In this document: positions 8,362 through 17,323 of the stretch, one piece after another
Position numbering within the stretch: the first letter of the stretch is position 1
How the letters are laid out: every line of letters starts with the position of its first letter
Origin: Pseudomonas sp. Os17
GTDB lineage: Bacteria; Pseudomonadota; Gammaproteobacteria; Pseudomonadales; Pseudomonadaceae
Reading direction: 5' to 3'
NCBI RefSeq assembly: GCF_001547895.1
Contig: NZ_AP014627.1
Span: 1,987,501 to 2,051,500, forward strand
DNA: 64,000 nucleotides
The notes under the pieces: generated by a model
Database searches by the model: none
What the model saw: the letters and a program-made list of their open reading frames with translations, nothing else
What the model was told of the DNA's origin: nothing
Program-made: the position numbers and the translations under genes

Positions 8362-9579
8362 TCAGGCCCCGTGGGCCATCTGGGGTGCCTGCAAGCGGCG
8401 CCACCCCAGGCGCGCGAGGCTGATCAGCCAGTTCAGCACGGCAATGGCCAACACGCTGAACAGCAGCGCCTGGATACCGGCCTCGACGATGATCCTGCCG
8501 GCCAGCCAGGGAAAGCCGAACACCCCGATGAAGTAGGACAGGCTGAACAGCAACAGGGATTGTGACGTGTTGCCGTTCGGCGCTTCGTTGGCCGCCAGAC
8601 CATTGATCACCGAATAGGTCAGGCCATAGCCGACACCCAGGACGGCGGCGGCCAACAGGTAGCTGGCGCTGCCGTTCACGGCGAACAGCAACAGCAGGAT
8701 CGATATCACCATCAGTCCCGAGAGCAGGCAGGCGGCGCGGTAGGGATCGTGCCTGACCACGATGCCGGCCAGCAGCAGGCGGCTGGCGATGGCCGCACTC
8801 ATGAAACCGAGGAAGAACAGCGAGTAATCCACGCCTCGGGAGGGGCCGTAGCTGGTCTGGAAACTCGACAGTCCACCAAAGACACAGCCCCCCAGGCCCA
8901 CCATGAGAATGGGGAACAGTGCCTTGGACGAGAGCACGCGGGCCGCGCCGTTGCAGCTGATTTTCGCCGCTGAGGCGCCCAGGTGATTGGTCTGTCGAAG
9001 CAGCTTGGCGCCCAGTTTCCAGAAGATCAGCACCCCCATCAGGCTGGCTGCTGCCGCCAGCCAGAAGGCACTGGTCAACGGGTAGTCGAGGGCGCTGGCC
9101 AAGCGGCCCAGGAGCGGGCCGGAGCCAATGCCGCTCAGCATGCTGCCCGACAGCAGGGCGAAATAGCGCGCCCTTTGTGCGGGCTGCACCAGCGTCGCCA
9201 CGATGATCGGCCCCAGGGTGTAGAACACCCCCCAGCCCAGGCCCAGGGTCAGGCCGAACCACAGCAGGCTGTGGCCGAGCCCCGGCGTCAGGGCAAACCC
9301 CAGGCTGGCCACCACCAGGAGACAGCCGAACAGCGCCACCGAGCGGGCGGCGCCGAGCCAGTCCGAGAGGTGGCCGGAGCCGATCACGGCGACAAAGGTG
9401 CTGAGCATCGCGGCTGCGATCACGCGGCCGGCGTCGTGCTCATTGCCGCCACGGCTGCTGATCAGCAGGGACAGGAGAAAGGTCGAGCCGTAAGACAGAG
9501 ACAGCAGATAGCTGCCCAGGCACAACAGCCCGAACAAGGGGCCTGGCACCTCGGATTGCGGCTTGGCCTGCGTGGACAT
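8362..9579 (-). CDS. MFS transporter
   Basis: A 405-aa polytopic inner-membrane protein with about 12 predicted helices in two halves, a central hydrophilic loop near 200-215, and a major-facilitator motif-A-like loop (SGHLSDWLGAARSVALFG) between helices 2 and 3. This is normal family length. Substrate cannot be deduced; efflux of a small molecule is most likely for this type. It is monocistronic or linked to the small exported protein gene downstream (85 bp). The next gene upstream on this strand is an HD-domain protein whose function gives no hint. Confidence 0.85.
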   Translation of the reverse strand: MSTQAKPQSEVPGPLFGLLCLGSYLLSLSYGSTFLLSLLISSRGGNEHDAGRVIAAAMLSTFVAVIGSGHLSDWLGAARSVALFGCLLVVASLGFALTPGLGHSLLWFGLTLGLGWGVFYTLGPIIVATLVQPAQRARYFALLSGSMLSGIGSGPLLGRLASALDYPLTSAFWLAAAASLMGVLIFWKLGAKLLRQTNHLGASAAKISCNGAARVLSSKALFPILMVGLGGCVFGGLSSFQTSYGPSRGVDYSLFFLGFMSAAIASRLLLAGIVVRHDPYRAACLLSGLMVISILLLLFAVNGSASYLLAAAVLGVGYGLTYSVINGLAANEAPNGNTSQSLLLFSLSYFIGVFGFPWLAGRIIVEAGIQALLFSVLAIAVLNWLISLARLGWRRLQAPQMAHGA

Positions 9580-9694
9580 GAAAGCGCCTCGTCATGCTGG
9601 AAGTCATGCCGGGCTTTCTAACATGGCGCCGCCGCCGGTTGGTTGTGTTCCTGGTGGTCTCAGGGTTAGCCGCCAGCGGAGTAAGCCCGCCGGC

Positions 9695-10372
9695 TCACTC
9701 GCCGATTTCCTCCAGCAACTCCTGTCGGAAGCGTTGCAGGCGCTCTTGCCGGATCCGCGCCAGTCGGGTGCCGCAGGACGTCTGGAAACCTTCGGCCAAA
9801 TGCAGCAGCTTGGTCTGGAAGTGATCCAGGGTGAAGCGTGAGTCATCGAGTTCGCGCTGCCGGGCCGTGGGGTCGGCGGGGTCGTAGAGGGCCAGGCCCA
9901 GACGGCCGGAGACGTAGAAGGTCCGCGCCACGCCCAGGGCGCCCAGGGCATCGAGGCGATCGGCGTCCTGAAGGATCCTGGCTTCCAGGGTGGCAGGGGT
10001 GAGGGCGGCGGAAAAACTGTGGGCGGCGATGGCGTGGGCTACCGCTTCGCGCTCGGCGTCGCTCCAGCCCAGCCCGGCGAGAATGCCGCGGGCCTTGTCC
10101 GCCGACAGACGTGATGCCTGGGCGCGCAACGGCGAGTTTTTTTCCACGCTCACGCAATCGTGGAGCAGGGTGGCGGCCAGCAGCACCCGGAGGTTGCCGC
10201 CTTCTTCGTCGACTATGCGTCGCACGTTGTGCCAGACCCGTTGCAGGTGGGACAGGTCGTGGGAGCCGTCCTTGGTCGGTTCGAGGGCGTGGGGCAGCAA
10301 GGTTTCTGCCAGGGCGTGCAGGGGGGCAAAGTGCATTCGGCGGTCCAGGATATGCGGTTCGGTGTGCTGCAT
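9695..10372 (-). CDS. HD-domain phosphohydrolase (YedJ-like)
   Basis: A 225-aa soluble protein of the HD superfamily, metal-dependent phosphohydrolases. Visible motifs are HDLSHLQRVWHN, LLHDC (the HD pair) followed by the KNSPL segment, and DADRLDALG, all in the order seen in E. coli YedJ-type enzymes. Natural substrate is unknown, possibly nucleotides. The start is uncertain. The frame is open to 10507, but ATG 10372 leaves room for the promoter of the divergent GNAT gene (starting 10465). ATG at 10396 or 10336 are alternatives. Confidence 0.82.
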   Translation of the reverse strand: MQHTEPHILDRRMHFAPLHALAETLLPHALEPTKDGSHDLSHLQRVWHNVRRIVDEEGGNLRVLLAATLLHDCVSVEKNSPLRAQASRLSADKARGILAGLGWSDAEREAVAHAIAAHSFSAALTPATLEARILQDADRLDALGALGVARTFYVSGRLGLALYDPADPTARQRELDDSRFTLDHFQTKLLHLAEGFQTSCGTRLARIRQERLQRFRQELLEEIGE

Positions 10373-10464
10373 GATCGGTGATTGGCCGATTCCCATAAAT
10401 GCCCGTGCAAGTCTTTCGACTGTCGTTCTAATATGGCCGCCTGATTCCGCCATGAGAACCGTCG

Positions 10465-10944
10465 ATGTCCGTCGAAATCCGTCCCGCACTGCCCAGTGAT
10501 GCCCCACAGATTCTTACCTTTATCACCGAGCTCGCCGACTACGAGCGAGCACGTCATGAGGTGATCGCCAGTGTCGCCGACATCGAGCGCAGCCTGTTCA
10601 GCGAGGGCGCCACGGCCCACGGCCTGATTTGCCTGCGCAACGGACAGCCGATCGGTTTCGCGGTGTTTTTCTTCAGCTATTCCACCTGGCTGGGCAGCAA
10701 CTGCCTGTACCTGGAGGATCTCTACATCACTCCGGAACAGCGGGGCGGCGGGGCGGGCAAGCAACTGCTGCGGCACCTGGCGCAGATCGCCTGTGACAAC
10801 GATTGCGGACGCTTCGAATGGAGCGTGCTGGAGTGGAACGAACCGGCGATCCAGTTCTACAAGTCCCTGGGCGCCCAGCCTCAGGAAGAGTGGGTCAAGT
10901 ACCGCATGGACGGTGAGGTGCTGCGCGCCTTTGCCCGCGGCTGA
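10465..10944 (+). CDS. GNAT family N-acetyltransferase
   Basis: A 159-aa acetyl-CoA-dependent acetyltransferase. The GNAT fold is seen from IRPALPSDAPQI at the N-terminus through the acetyl-CoA pyrophosphate loop EQRGGGAGKQLL near 92-103 and the C-terminal NEPAIQFYKSLGAQ segment. The LYLEDLYITPEQRGGG stretch resembles diamine/spermidine acetyltransferases (SSAT-like), so a small amine substrate is plausible but unproven. Divergent from the HD-domain gene with about 90 bp between them. Followed by a degenerate REP-like palindrome. Confidence 0.87.
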   Translation: MSVEIRPALPSDAPQILTFITELADYERARHEVIASVADIERSLFSEGATAHGLICLRNGQPIGFAVFFFSYSTWLGSNCLYLEDLYITPEQRGGGAGKQLLRHLAQIACDNDCGRFEWSVLEWNEPAIQFYKSLGAQPQEEWVKYRMDGEVLRAFARG

Positions 10945-10963
10945 TCACCGCCGCTGTTCGCCG

Positions 10964-11035
10964 ACGCCGGCTTGGGCGGGAGCCGGCTTGCCGGCCAAGG
11001 CCGCTCCATGGAGCGCCTGCCACCGCCAAGCCGGG
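10964..11035. repeat. Degenerate REP-like palindromic repeat
   Basis: CCGGCTTGGGCGGG at the left is answered by CACCGCCAAGCCGG at the right, imperfect inverted arms around an inner AGCCGGCTTGCCGGC dyad. It lies between convergent genes, the usual place for Pseudomonas REP sequences. Confidence 0.45.
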
Positions 11036-11053
11036 TCTGCATGACGCGGGGAT

Positions 11054-12106
11054 TCAGCCCTTCAGGCTCGCCATGTCGATCACGAAACGGTATTTCACAT
11101 CGCCCTTGATCATGCGCTCAAAGGCTTCATTGATCTGGCGGATGTCGAGCATTTCGATGTCGCAGGTGATGCCGTGCTCGGCGCAGAAGTCCAGCACCTC
11201 CTGGGTTTCGGCGATGCCGCCGATCAGTGAGCCGGCCAGCACCCGACGGCTCATCACCAGTTTGCCGGCGTGCAACGCCGGGTCCACCGGCTCGATCAGG
11301 CCCACCAGAATGTGCACGCCATCAAAGCGCAGGGTATCGAGGTAGGGGTTGAGGTCGTGGGGCACCGGAATGGTGTCCAGCAGAAAGTCGAAATGCCCGG
11401 CCACCGACTGCATCTGCGCCGCGTCGGTGGACACGATCACGTGATCGGCGCCCTGGCGTCGCGCTTCTTCGGCCTTGCTCGCCGAGCGGGTGAACAGGGT
11501 CACTTCGGCGCCCAGGGCCTTGGCGAACTTGATGCCCATGTGGCCCAGGCCGCCCATGCCGAGGATTCCCACCTTGTCGCCGGGCTTGACCCCGTAGTGC
11601 TTGAGCGGCGAGTAGGTGGTGATGCCGGCGCAGAGAATCGGCGCGGCGCTGGCCAGGTCGAGTTTCTCCGGGATGCGCACGACAAAGTGCTCGCTGACCA
11701 CGATGCTGTCGGAGTAGCCGCCCATGGTGTTGCTGCCGTCGATCCGGTCCGGGGTGGCGTAGGTCATGGTCGGACCTTCCAGACAGTACTGTTCCAGGTC
11801 CGCGGCGCAGGCCTCGCAGTGGCGGCAGGAATCCACCATGCAGCCGACGCCCACCAGGTCGCCGACCTTGTGCTTGCTGACGTTGGCGCCGACCGCGGTG
11901 ACCTTGCCGACGATCTCGTGGCCCGGCATCAGCGGGTACACGGCGATGCCCCATTCGTTGCGGGCCTGGTGGATGTCGGAGTGGCAGACGCCGCAGTAGA
12001 GGATCTGGATGGCGACGTCGTCCGGGCGCGGGCTGCGGCGCTGGAAACTCATGGGGGCGAGGGGAGTGGTGGCCGACTGGGCGGCATAACCGATGGCGGT
12101 GTACAT
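11054..12106 (-). CDS. Zinc-dependent NAD(P) alcohol/aldehyde dehydrogenase (YahK-like)
   Basis: A 350-aa medium-chain dehydrogenase of the cinnamyl-alcohol/YahK type. Seen are the catalytic zinc site (CGVCHSDIH and GHE), the structural-zinc cysteine group (CMVDSCRHCEACAADLEQYC), and the nucleotide-binding GMGGLGHMG. These enzymes reduce a range of aldehydes with NADPH in the cytoplasm, often as detoxification. I chose ATG 12106; the frame stays open upstream to 12517, but those residues are not family-like and overlap the divergent regulator. The AraC regulator starts 180 bp away on the other strand and probably controls this gene, as YqhC controls yqhD in E. coli. Confidence 0.92.
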   Translation of the reverse strand: MYTAIGYAAQSATTPLAPMSFQRRSPRPDDVAIQILYCGVCHSDIHQARNEWGIAVYPLMPGHEIVGKVTAVGANVSKHKVGDLVGVGCMVDSCRHCEACAADLEQYCLEGPTMTYATPDRIDGSNTMGGYSDSIVVSEHFVVRIPEKLDLASAAPILCAGITTYSPLKHYGVKPGDKVGILGMGGLGHMGIKFAKALGAEVTLFTRSASKAEEARRQGADHVIVSTDAAQMQSVAGHFDFLLDTIPVPHDLNPYLDTLRFDGVHILVGLIEPVDPALHAGKLVMSRRVLAGSLIGGIAETQEVLDFCAEHGITCDIEMLDIRQINEAFERMIKGDVKYRFVIDMASLKG

Positions 12107-12286
12107 GATGGACCTCGCGAAAACGCTGACGATTGAGGCGGGGCATTCTCGGCGTCGGGCCTGCGGCCAACCATGGCGATTCCTCGGCATGTCATGCCTA
12201 TTCCTCCGTCTTTGGCGGTTTTCACGCGGCATTGGCGGACAGACCTGCGATGATGTTTTCATCCCTTTTTCCGTGAAGTTTTTCCC

Positions 12287-13177
12287 ATGCTGCTGACCCG
12301 TCATCTGGACGCCAACGCCACCCTGGTTTCGCTGATCCGGCCCCTTGCCAGCCGAGATGGTTTCGTGGCTACCGCCTTGCCTGGAGTCCAGGTGCTGCGA
12401 GCCAGCTGTGATGTGGCGCGCGGCCCGCAGATTTATGAGCCGAGCCTGATGATCATTGTCCAGGGCAGCAAACTGGCCTATCTGGGCACGCGGACCCTGG
12501 AATATGGGGCCGGGCACTACCTGATCCAGGCCCTGTCGGTGCCCTTCGAATGTGAAACCTTCGCTATGCCCGATGCGCCGCTGCTGGGCATTTCCATCGC
12601 CATCGACCGGGCGGTCCTCAGCGAGCTGGTGCTAGCCATGGGCATCACCGAAGGCCGGGCCGCTTCGGCGCAGACCCTGGAATCCATGACCTCGGCGGTG
12701 CTCGATGACAGCATGCGTGGTTGTGTGGAGCGGCTGCTGCGCTGTCTGCACGATCCTCTGGAGTGCAAGGTCATGGGCGCCTCCAGGGTGCGCGAACTGC
12801 TTTTCGCTGCCCTGCGTGGGCCCCAGGCCGATGCCCTGCGGGCACTGGTGGAGCAGCAGGGGCATTTCGCCCGGGTCGCGGCATCGCTCAATCATCTGCA
12901 CGAGCATTACACCGAGCCCCTGAGCGTCGAGACCCTGGCCCGCTGCGCCAATATGAGCCCCTCGACCTTCCACGAGCATTTCAAGCGCAGCACCTTGCTC
13001 TCGCCGGTGCAGTACCTCAAGCGCCTGCGCCTGCTCAAGGCCCAGCAGCTGCTGTTGGGGGAGGGGCTGGGCGTGGCCCAGGTAGCGCATCGGGTGGGCT
13101 ACCAGAGCACCTCGCAGTTCAGTCGCGAGTACAAGCGCTACTTCGAGCGCAACCCCGGCGAAGAGCGCGCTGCCTGA
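12287..13177 (+). CDS. AraC family regulator with AraC_N domain (YqhC-like)
   Basis: A 296-aa regulator. The N-terminal AraC_N (type 1) cupin-like region covers about 25-175 (PQIYEPSLMIIVQGSK is characteristic). The C-terminal two-helix-turn-helix AraC domain covers about 195-290 (LSVETLARCANMSPSTFHEHFKR and VAQVAHRVGYQSTSQFSREYKR). Members near aldehyde reductase genes respond to reactive aldehydes. The divergent position next to the YahK-like dehydrogenase suggests an aldehyde-inducible activator of that gene; this is inference. The ATG is preceded by a weak site. The 13178-13300 stretch downstream holds REP-like remnants. Confidence 0.88.
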   Translation: MLLTRHLDANATLVSLIRPLASRDGFVATALPGVQVLRASCDVARGPQIYEPSLMIIVQGSKLAYLGTRTLEYGAGHYLIQALSVPFECETFAMPDAPLLGISIAIDRAVLSELVLAMGITEGRAASAQTLESMTSAVLDDSMRGCVERLLRCLHDPLECKVMGASRVRELLFAALRGPQADALRALVEQQGHFARVAASLNHLHEHYTEPLSVETLARCANMSPSTFHEHFKRSTLLSPVQYLKRLRLLKAQQLLLGEGLGVAQVAHRVGYQSTSQFSREYKRYFERNPGEERAA

Positions 13178-13302
13178 GCAGCCATGCCCTTGCAGGCGTC
13201 GGCTTGCCAGCGAAGATGCCCCTGAGCCGGTACCGGGCTTGAGGGCGCGTTTTCGCCGGCGGCCGGTTCCACAGGCTGCCGGGGCGGCGAATGCCGGGCA
13301 TG

Positions 13303-13328
13303 AAAAAGGCCCCCATATAGGGGGCCTC
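13303..13328 (-). terminator. Rho-independent terminator of the ETF-QO gene
   Basis: On the minus strand GGCCCCCTATATGGGGGCC folds into a strong hairpin followed by TTTTT, 18 bp after the stop codon of the oxidoreductase gene. Confidence 0.85.
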
Positions 13329-13345
13329 TTGTGTCGCGCGGCGAG

Positions 13346-15010
13346 TTACATGTTCGGGTAAGTCGGGCCGCCGGCGCCTTCCGGAGTGACCCAGGTGATG
13401 TTCTGGGCCGGGTCCTTGATGTCGCAGGTCTTGCAGTGCACACAGTTCTGCGCGTTGATCTGGAAGCGCTTCTCGCCATCTTCCTGGGTGATCACCTCGT
13501 ACACGCCGGCCGGGCAGTAACGCTGGGCCGGTTCATCGTACAGCGGCAGGTTGCGGCTCAGCGGGATGCTCGGGTCGGTCAGCTTCAGGTGGCACGGCTG
13601 TTCTTCTTCGTGGTTGGTACCGGAGATGAACACCGAGCTCAGTTTGTCGAAGCTGAGTTTGCCGTCGGGTTTCGGGTAGTCGATCTTCGCGCAGTCCTTG
13701 GCCAGCTTCAGGCAGGCGTAGTCCGGCTTGGTGTCGTGCAGGGTGAAGGGCAGCTTGCCACCGAAGATGTTCTGATCCATCCAGTTGAAGCCGGCACCGA
13801 TGATCGGGCCGAACTTGTGCATGGCCGGGCCGAAGTTGCGGCTGGCGAACAGCTCTTCATACAGCCAGCTGGATTTGAACGAGTCGACATAGCTCTTGAG
13901 CTCGTCGGCGCCTTCGGAGCCGGCGAACAGCGAGTCGGCCACCGCGTCGGCGGCGAGCATGCCGGACTTCATGGCCGTGTGGCTGCCCTTGATCTTGGCG
14001 AAGTTCAGGGTGCCCAGGTCGCAACCGATCAGCGCGCCGCCCTTGAACACCATCTTCGGCAGCGAGTTCAGGCCGCCCTTGCAGATGGCACGGGCGCCGT
14101 AGCTGATGCGCTTGCCGCCTTCCAGGTACTGCTTGAGCACCGGGTGATGCTTGAGGCGCTGGAACTCGTCGAACGGCGACAGGTAGGTGTTGGCGTAGGA
14201 CAGGTCGACGATCAGGCCCACCACCACCTGGTTGTTTTCCAGGTGATAGAGGAAGGAGCCGCCGGTGTTCTCGTTGCCCATGATGTCCAGCGGCCAGCCG
14301 GCGGTGTGCACCACCAGGCCCGGTTGGTGCTTGGCCGGATCGATTTCCCAGATTTCCTTGAGGCCGATGCCGTAGTGCTGGGCGTCGGCGTCGCTGTCCA
14401 GGTTGAAGCGCTTGATCAGCTGCTTGCCGATATGGCCGCGGCAGCCTTCGGCGAACAGGGTGTATTTGCCGCGCAGTTCCATGCCGGGGGTGTAGAGGCC
14501 GTCTTTTGGCTGGCCTTCACGGTCGACGCCCAGGTCGCCGGTGATGATCCCGCGCACCACGCCGTTTTCGTCGATCAGGGCTTCCTGGGCGGCGAAGCCC
14601 GGGTAGATTTCCACGCCCAGGTTCTCGGCTTGCTGGGCCAGCCAGCGGCACAGGTTGCCCAGGGAGATGATGTAGTTGCCTTCGTTGTGCATGGTCTTGG
14701 GCACAAAGAAGTCCGGAACCTTGGTGGACGTTTCGCCGCTGCGCAGGACATAGATGTCGTCGCGGGTCACCGGAGTGTTGAGCGGGGCGCCCAGTTCCTT
14801 CCAGTCCGGGAACAGTTCGTTCAGGGCCCGTGGTTCGAACACGGCACCGGAAAGGATGTGAGCACCGACTTCGGAGCCTTTCTCGACCACGCAGACGCTG
14901 ATTTCCTTACCGGCTTCAGCGGCCTTCTGCTTAAGGCGGCAAGCGGCGGACAAGCCTGCGGGGCCGGCACCGACGATGACCACGTCGAATTCCATGTATT
15001 CGCGTTCCAC
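13346..15010 (-). CDS. Electron transfer flavoprotein-ubiquinone oxidoreductase
   Basis: A 554-aa inner-membrane-associated FAD and 4Fe-4S enzyme that passes electrons from reduced ETF (fed by acyl-CoA dehydrogenases) to ubiquinone. The FAD-binding GAGPAGLSAA motif is near residues 14-23. The C-terminal ferredoxin-like cluster is CPAGVYEV followed by CVHCKTCDIKDP. Length matches bacterial ETF-QO. The GTG at 15010 has AGGAG eight bases upstream and is preferred; ATG 14995 is an alternative. It is divergent from etfB-etfA, its electron donor, across a 550-bp control region with a PsrA-like box. Also known as etfD. Confidence 0.96.
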   Translation of the reverse strand: MEREYMEFDVVIVGAGPAGLSAACRLKQKAAEAGKEISVCVVEKGSEVGAHILSGAVFEPRALNELFPDWKELGAPLNTPVTRDDIYVLRSGETSTKVPDFFVPKTMHNEGNYIISLGNLCRWLAQQAENLGVEIYPGFAAQEALIDENGVVRGIITGDLGVDREGQPKDGLYTPGMELRGKYTLFAEGCRGHIGKQLIKRFNLDSDADAQHYGIGLKEIWEIDPAKHQPGLVVHTAGWPLDIMGNENTGGSFLYHLENNQVVVGLIVDLSYANTYLSPFDEFQRLKHHPVLKQYLEGGKRISYGARAICKGGLNSLPKMVFKGGALIGCDLGTLNFAKIKGSHTAMKSGMLAADAVADSLFAGSEGADELKSYVDSFKSSWLYEELFASRNFGPAMHKFGPIIGAGFNWMDQNIFGGKLPFTLHDTKPDYACLKLAKDCAKIDYPKPDGKLSFDKLSSVFISGTNHEEEQPCHLKLTDPSIPLSRNLPLYDEPAQRYCPAGVYEVITQEDGEKRFQINAQNCVHCKTCDIKDPAQNITWVTPEGAGGPTYPNM

Positions 15011-15137
15011 TAGGCTATCTCCTACTCAAGGCTCAACGGTTTTTTCTAATTGGAGGTTTGGCGTTGCATCCGCGCTTTCTCCCATCGCAAATGGGGGGAG
15101 GAGGGGTGGATGGCCGACCTTTCTCTCTGGGCGGCGC

Positions 15138-15166
15138 ATTATATCTACACCACTCTCAGCGTCCAA
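15138..15166 (-). promoter_or_regulatory. Sigma-70 promoter of the ETF-QO gene
   Basis: On the minus strand TTGGAC (15166-15161) and TATAAT (15143-15138) are separated by exactly 17 bases, an almost perfect sigma-70 promoter. Transcription would start near 15130, giving a leader of about 120 nt before the GTG. Confidence 0.7.
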
Positions 15167-15168
15167 TA

Positions 15169-15182
15169 CAAACGTTTGTTTG
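15169..15182. promoter_or_regulatory. PsrA-like operator
   Basis: CAAAC-GTTT-GTTTG fits the PsrA recognition pattern I remember, (C/G)AAAC-N2-4-GTTT(G/C). PsrA is a TetR-type regulator of fatty-acid oxidation released by long-chain acyl compounds. The box sits two bases upstream of the -35 element of the ETF-QO promoter, where a bound dimer could interfere with polymerase. Confidence 0.6.
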
Positions 15183-15560
15183 AAATTGCTGCAGCCCAGA
15201 TAAATCAAAGAAGCGCGGCTTATAAACGGCTATTTTGCCGTATTGACCAGAAAAGGCGTTCCGGTCAAGATACGGTCGGTTTTGCGCTCGCCGTAGGCTG
15301 ACTGTTGGTTTCAAGAGCACCTCTAAAGACAGGGCAAAGGCAGTAAAGGTGATGCGCCGCACAGCTTGAACGTGCGCAGTTTACACGCCGCGATAATGAA
15401 TGACTCGCCGGTCACCACTGACCAACGGTCATCACTCCCGTGAGCAAGGTCATCCTTTATGTACGCCAGCGTTTTTGGAGGTGCCCTTGTGCCGATGAGC
15501 ATCAACCGCCAGGTTCTCGCCTAGGCGACTTTCTTTTCACCGGAGAGTAACGAGGAATCC

Positions 15561-16310
15561 ATGAAGGTTCTTGTAGCTGTCAAACGAGTGGTCGACTATA
15601 ACGTCAAGGTTCGCGTCAAAGCGGACAACTCCGGCGTCGACCTCGCCAACGTCAAGATGTCGATGAACCCTTTCTGCGAAATCGCAGTGGAAGAAGCCGT
15701 ACGCCTGAAAGAGAAAGGTGTAGCGACTGAAATCGTCGTCGTCTCCATCGGTCCTGCTACTGCTCAAGAGCAACTGCGTACCGCCCTGGCACTGGGTGCC
15801 GATCGCGCAATCCTCGTCGAGTCCGCTGAAGAGTTGAACTCCCTGGCCGTGGCCAAGCTGCTCAAGGCTGTGGTCGACAAGGAGCAGCCACAACTGGTGA
15901 TCCTCGGCAAACAGGCCATCGATAGCGACAACAACCAGACCGGCCAGATGCTGGCGGCCCTGAGCGGTTACGCTCAAGGCACCTTCGCCTCCAAGGTCGA
16001 AGTGTCCGGCGACAAGGTCAATGTCACTCGCGAAATCGATGGCGGCCTGCAGACCGTTGCACTGAACCTGCCAGCCATCGTCACCACCGACCTGCGTCTG
16101 AACGAGCCGCGCTACGCGTCTCTGCCAAACATCATGAAAGCCAAGAAGAAGCCGCTTGAAACGCTGACTCCTGATGCTTTGGGTGTTTCCACCGCCTCCA
16201 CCAACAAGACCCTGAAAGTCGAAGCGCCGGCTGCACGCAGCGCGGGTATCAAGGTCAAGTCGGTGGCTGAACTGGTCGAGAAACTGAAAAACGAAGCGAA
16301 GGTAATCTGA
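15561..16310 (+). CDS. etfB: Electron transfer flavoprotein beta subunit
   Basis: A 249-aa small subunit of the heterodimeric ETF, which collects electrons from acyl-CoA and other dehydrogenases and gives them to ETF-QO. The protein begins [20 protein letters not shown], the canonical EtfB N-terminus. It contains the AMP-binding segment and the recognition-loop region [37 protein letters not shown] around 180-215. Good ribosome site (GAGGAA) before the ATG. It is followed after only 2 bp by etfA, so the pair is one operon. Codon use is strongly biased, consistent with high expression. Confidence 0.97.
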   Translation: MKVLVAVKRVVDYNVKVRVKADNSGVDLANVKMSMNPFCEIAVEEAVRLKEKGVATEIVVVSIGPATAQEQLRTALALGADRAILVESAEELNSLAVAKLLKAVVDKEQPQLVILGKQAIDSDNNQTGQMLAALSGYAQGTFASKVEVSGDKVNVTREIDGGLQTVALNLPAIVTTDLRLNEPRYASLPNIMKAKKKPLETLTPDALGVSTASTNKTLKVEAPAARSAGIKVKSVAELVEKLKNEAKVI

Positions 16311-16312
16311 TC

Positions 16313-17242
16313 ATGACTATCTTGGTAATCGCCGAACACGATAACAAGGCGCTGGCTCCGGCCACCCTGAACACCGTTGCCGCCGCCGCCAAAATCGGTG
16401 GTGACATTCATGTACTGGTCGCCGGTCAGGGCGTTGGTGCTGTGGCTGAAGCCGCCGCCAAAGTCGCTGGCGTGGCCAAAGTGCTGGTGGCCGACAACGC
16501 CGCCTACGCTCACCAACTGCCGGAAAACGTTGCGCCGCTGGTCGCCGAACTGGGCGCTGGCTACAGCCACATCCTGGCTGCCGCGACTTCCAACGGCAAA
16601 AACATCCTGCCGCGGGTTGCCGCCCAGCTGGACGTTGACCAGATCTCCGAGATCATCTCGGTCGAAAGCGCCGATACCTTCAAGCGTCCGATCTATGCCG
16701 GCAACGCCATCGCCACCGTGCAGTCCTCGGCTGCGGTGAAAGTCATCACCGTGCGTGCCACCGGCTTCGACGCCGTTGCCGCTGAAGGTGGTTCGGCTGC
16801 GGTTGAAGCGGTTGGCGCCGCTCACGATGCGGGCAAGTCGAGCTTCGTTGGCGAAGAGCTGGCCAAGTCCGATCGTCCTGAGCTGACCGCTGCCAAGATC
16901 GTCGTTTCCGGCGGTCGCGGCATGCAGAACGGTGACAACTTCAAGCACCTGTATGCCCTGGCCGACAAGCTGGGTGCCGCTGTCGGCGCTTCCCGCGCTG
17001 CAGTGGACGCAGGCTTCGTGCCCAACGACATGCAGGTCGGCCAGACCGGCAAGATCGTTGCGCCACAGCTGTACATCGCTGTCGGTATCTCCGGCGCGAT
17101 CCAGCACCTGGCCGGCATGAAAGACTCCAAAGTGATCGTTGCGATCAACAAGGACGAAGAGGCGCCGATCTTCCAGGTGGCCGATTACGGCCTGGTGGCG
17201 GACTTGTTCGAAGCCGTACCCGAGTTGGAGAAGCTGGTCTAA
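16313..17242 (+). CDS. etfA: Electron transfer flavoprotein alpha subunit
   Basis: A 309-aa FAD-binding subunit of ETF. N-terminal adenine-nucleotide-like domain begins [14 protein letters not shown]. The C-terminal FAD domain has the conserved ETF-alpha signature from about 200 onward ([19 protein letters not shown], then [45 protein letters not shown]). It pairs with EtfB from the gene 2 bp upstream, and the dimer hands electrons to the ETF-QO encoded divergently. A strong terminator follows 23 bp after the stop, closing the etfBA operon. Confidence 0.97.
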   Translation: MTILVIAEHDNKALAPATLNTVAAAAKIGGDIHVLVAGQGVGAVAEAAAKVAGVAKVLVADNAAYAHQLPENVAPLVAELGAGYSHILAAATSNGKNILPRVAAQLDVDQISEIISVESADTFKRPIYAGNAIATVQSSAAVKVITVRATGFDAVAAEGGSAAVEAVGAAHDAGKSSFVGEELAKSDRPELTAAKIVVSGGRGMQNGDNFKHLYALADKLGAAVGASRAAVDAGFVPNDMQVGQTGKIVAPQLYIAVGISGAIQHLAGMKDSKVIVAINKDEEAPIFQVADYGLVADLFEAVPELEKLV

Positions 17243-17265
17243 TCCGGCGTCTTCACTTATAAAGA

Positions 17266-17291
17266 GCCCGGCCTTTTGGCCGGGTTTTTTT
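17266..17291 (+). terminator. Rho-independent terminator after etfA
   Basis: GCCCGGCC-TTTT-GGCCGGGT followed by a run of seven T, ideal form, 23 bp after the etfA stop. Confidence 0.9.
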
Positions 17292-17323
17292 ATGGGTGTT
17301 TTTTGTTGGGGGAGGGTATCGCC

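Larger units (their letters stand above)
15011..15560. other. Control region between the ETF-QO gene and etfB
   Basis: Non-coding on both strands. It holds a near-consensus minus-strand promoter (15138-15166), a PsrA-like box (15169-15182), and an inverted repeat TTGACC-N14-GGTCAA at 15243-15268. The etfB ribosome site (CGGAGAG and GAGGAA) lies at its right end. No obvious promoter for etfB was found. Confidence 0.6.

Noticed and set aside
13331..15013. A 560-codon plus-strand open frame
   Set aside because: It lies exactly opposite the ETF-QO gene. It is a product of codon bias in GC-rich DNA; its translation has no known domain and lacks a ribosome site.
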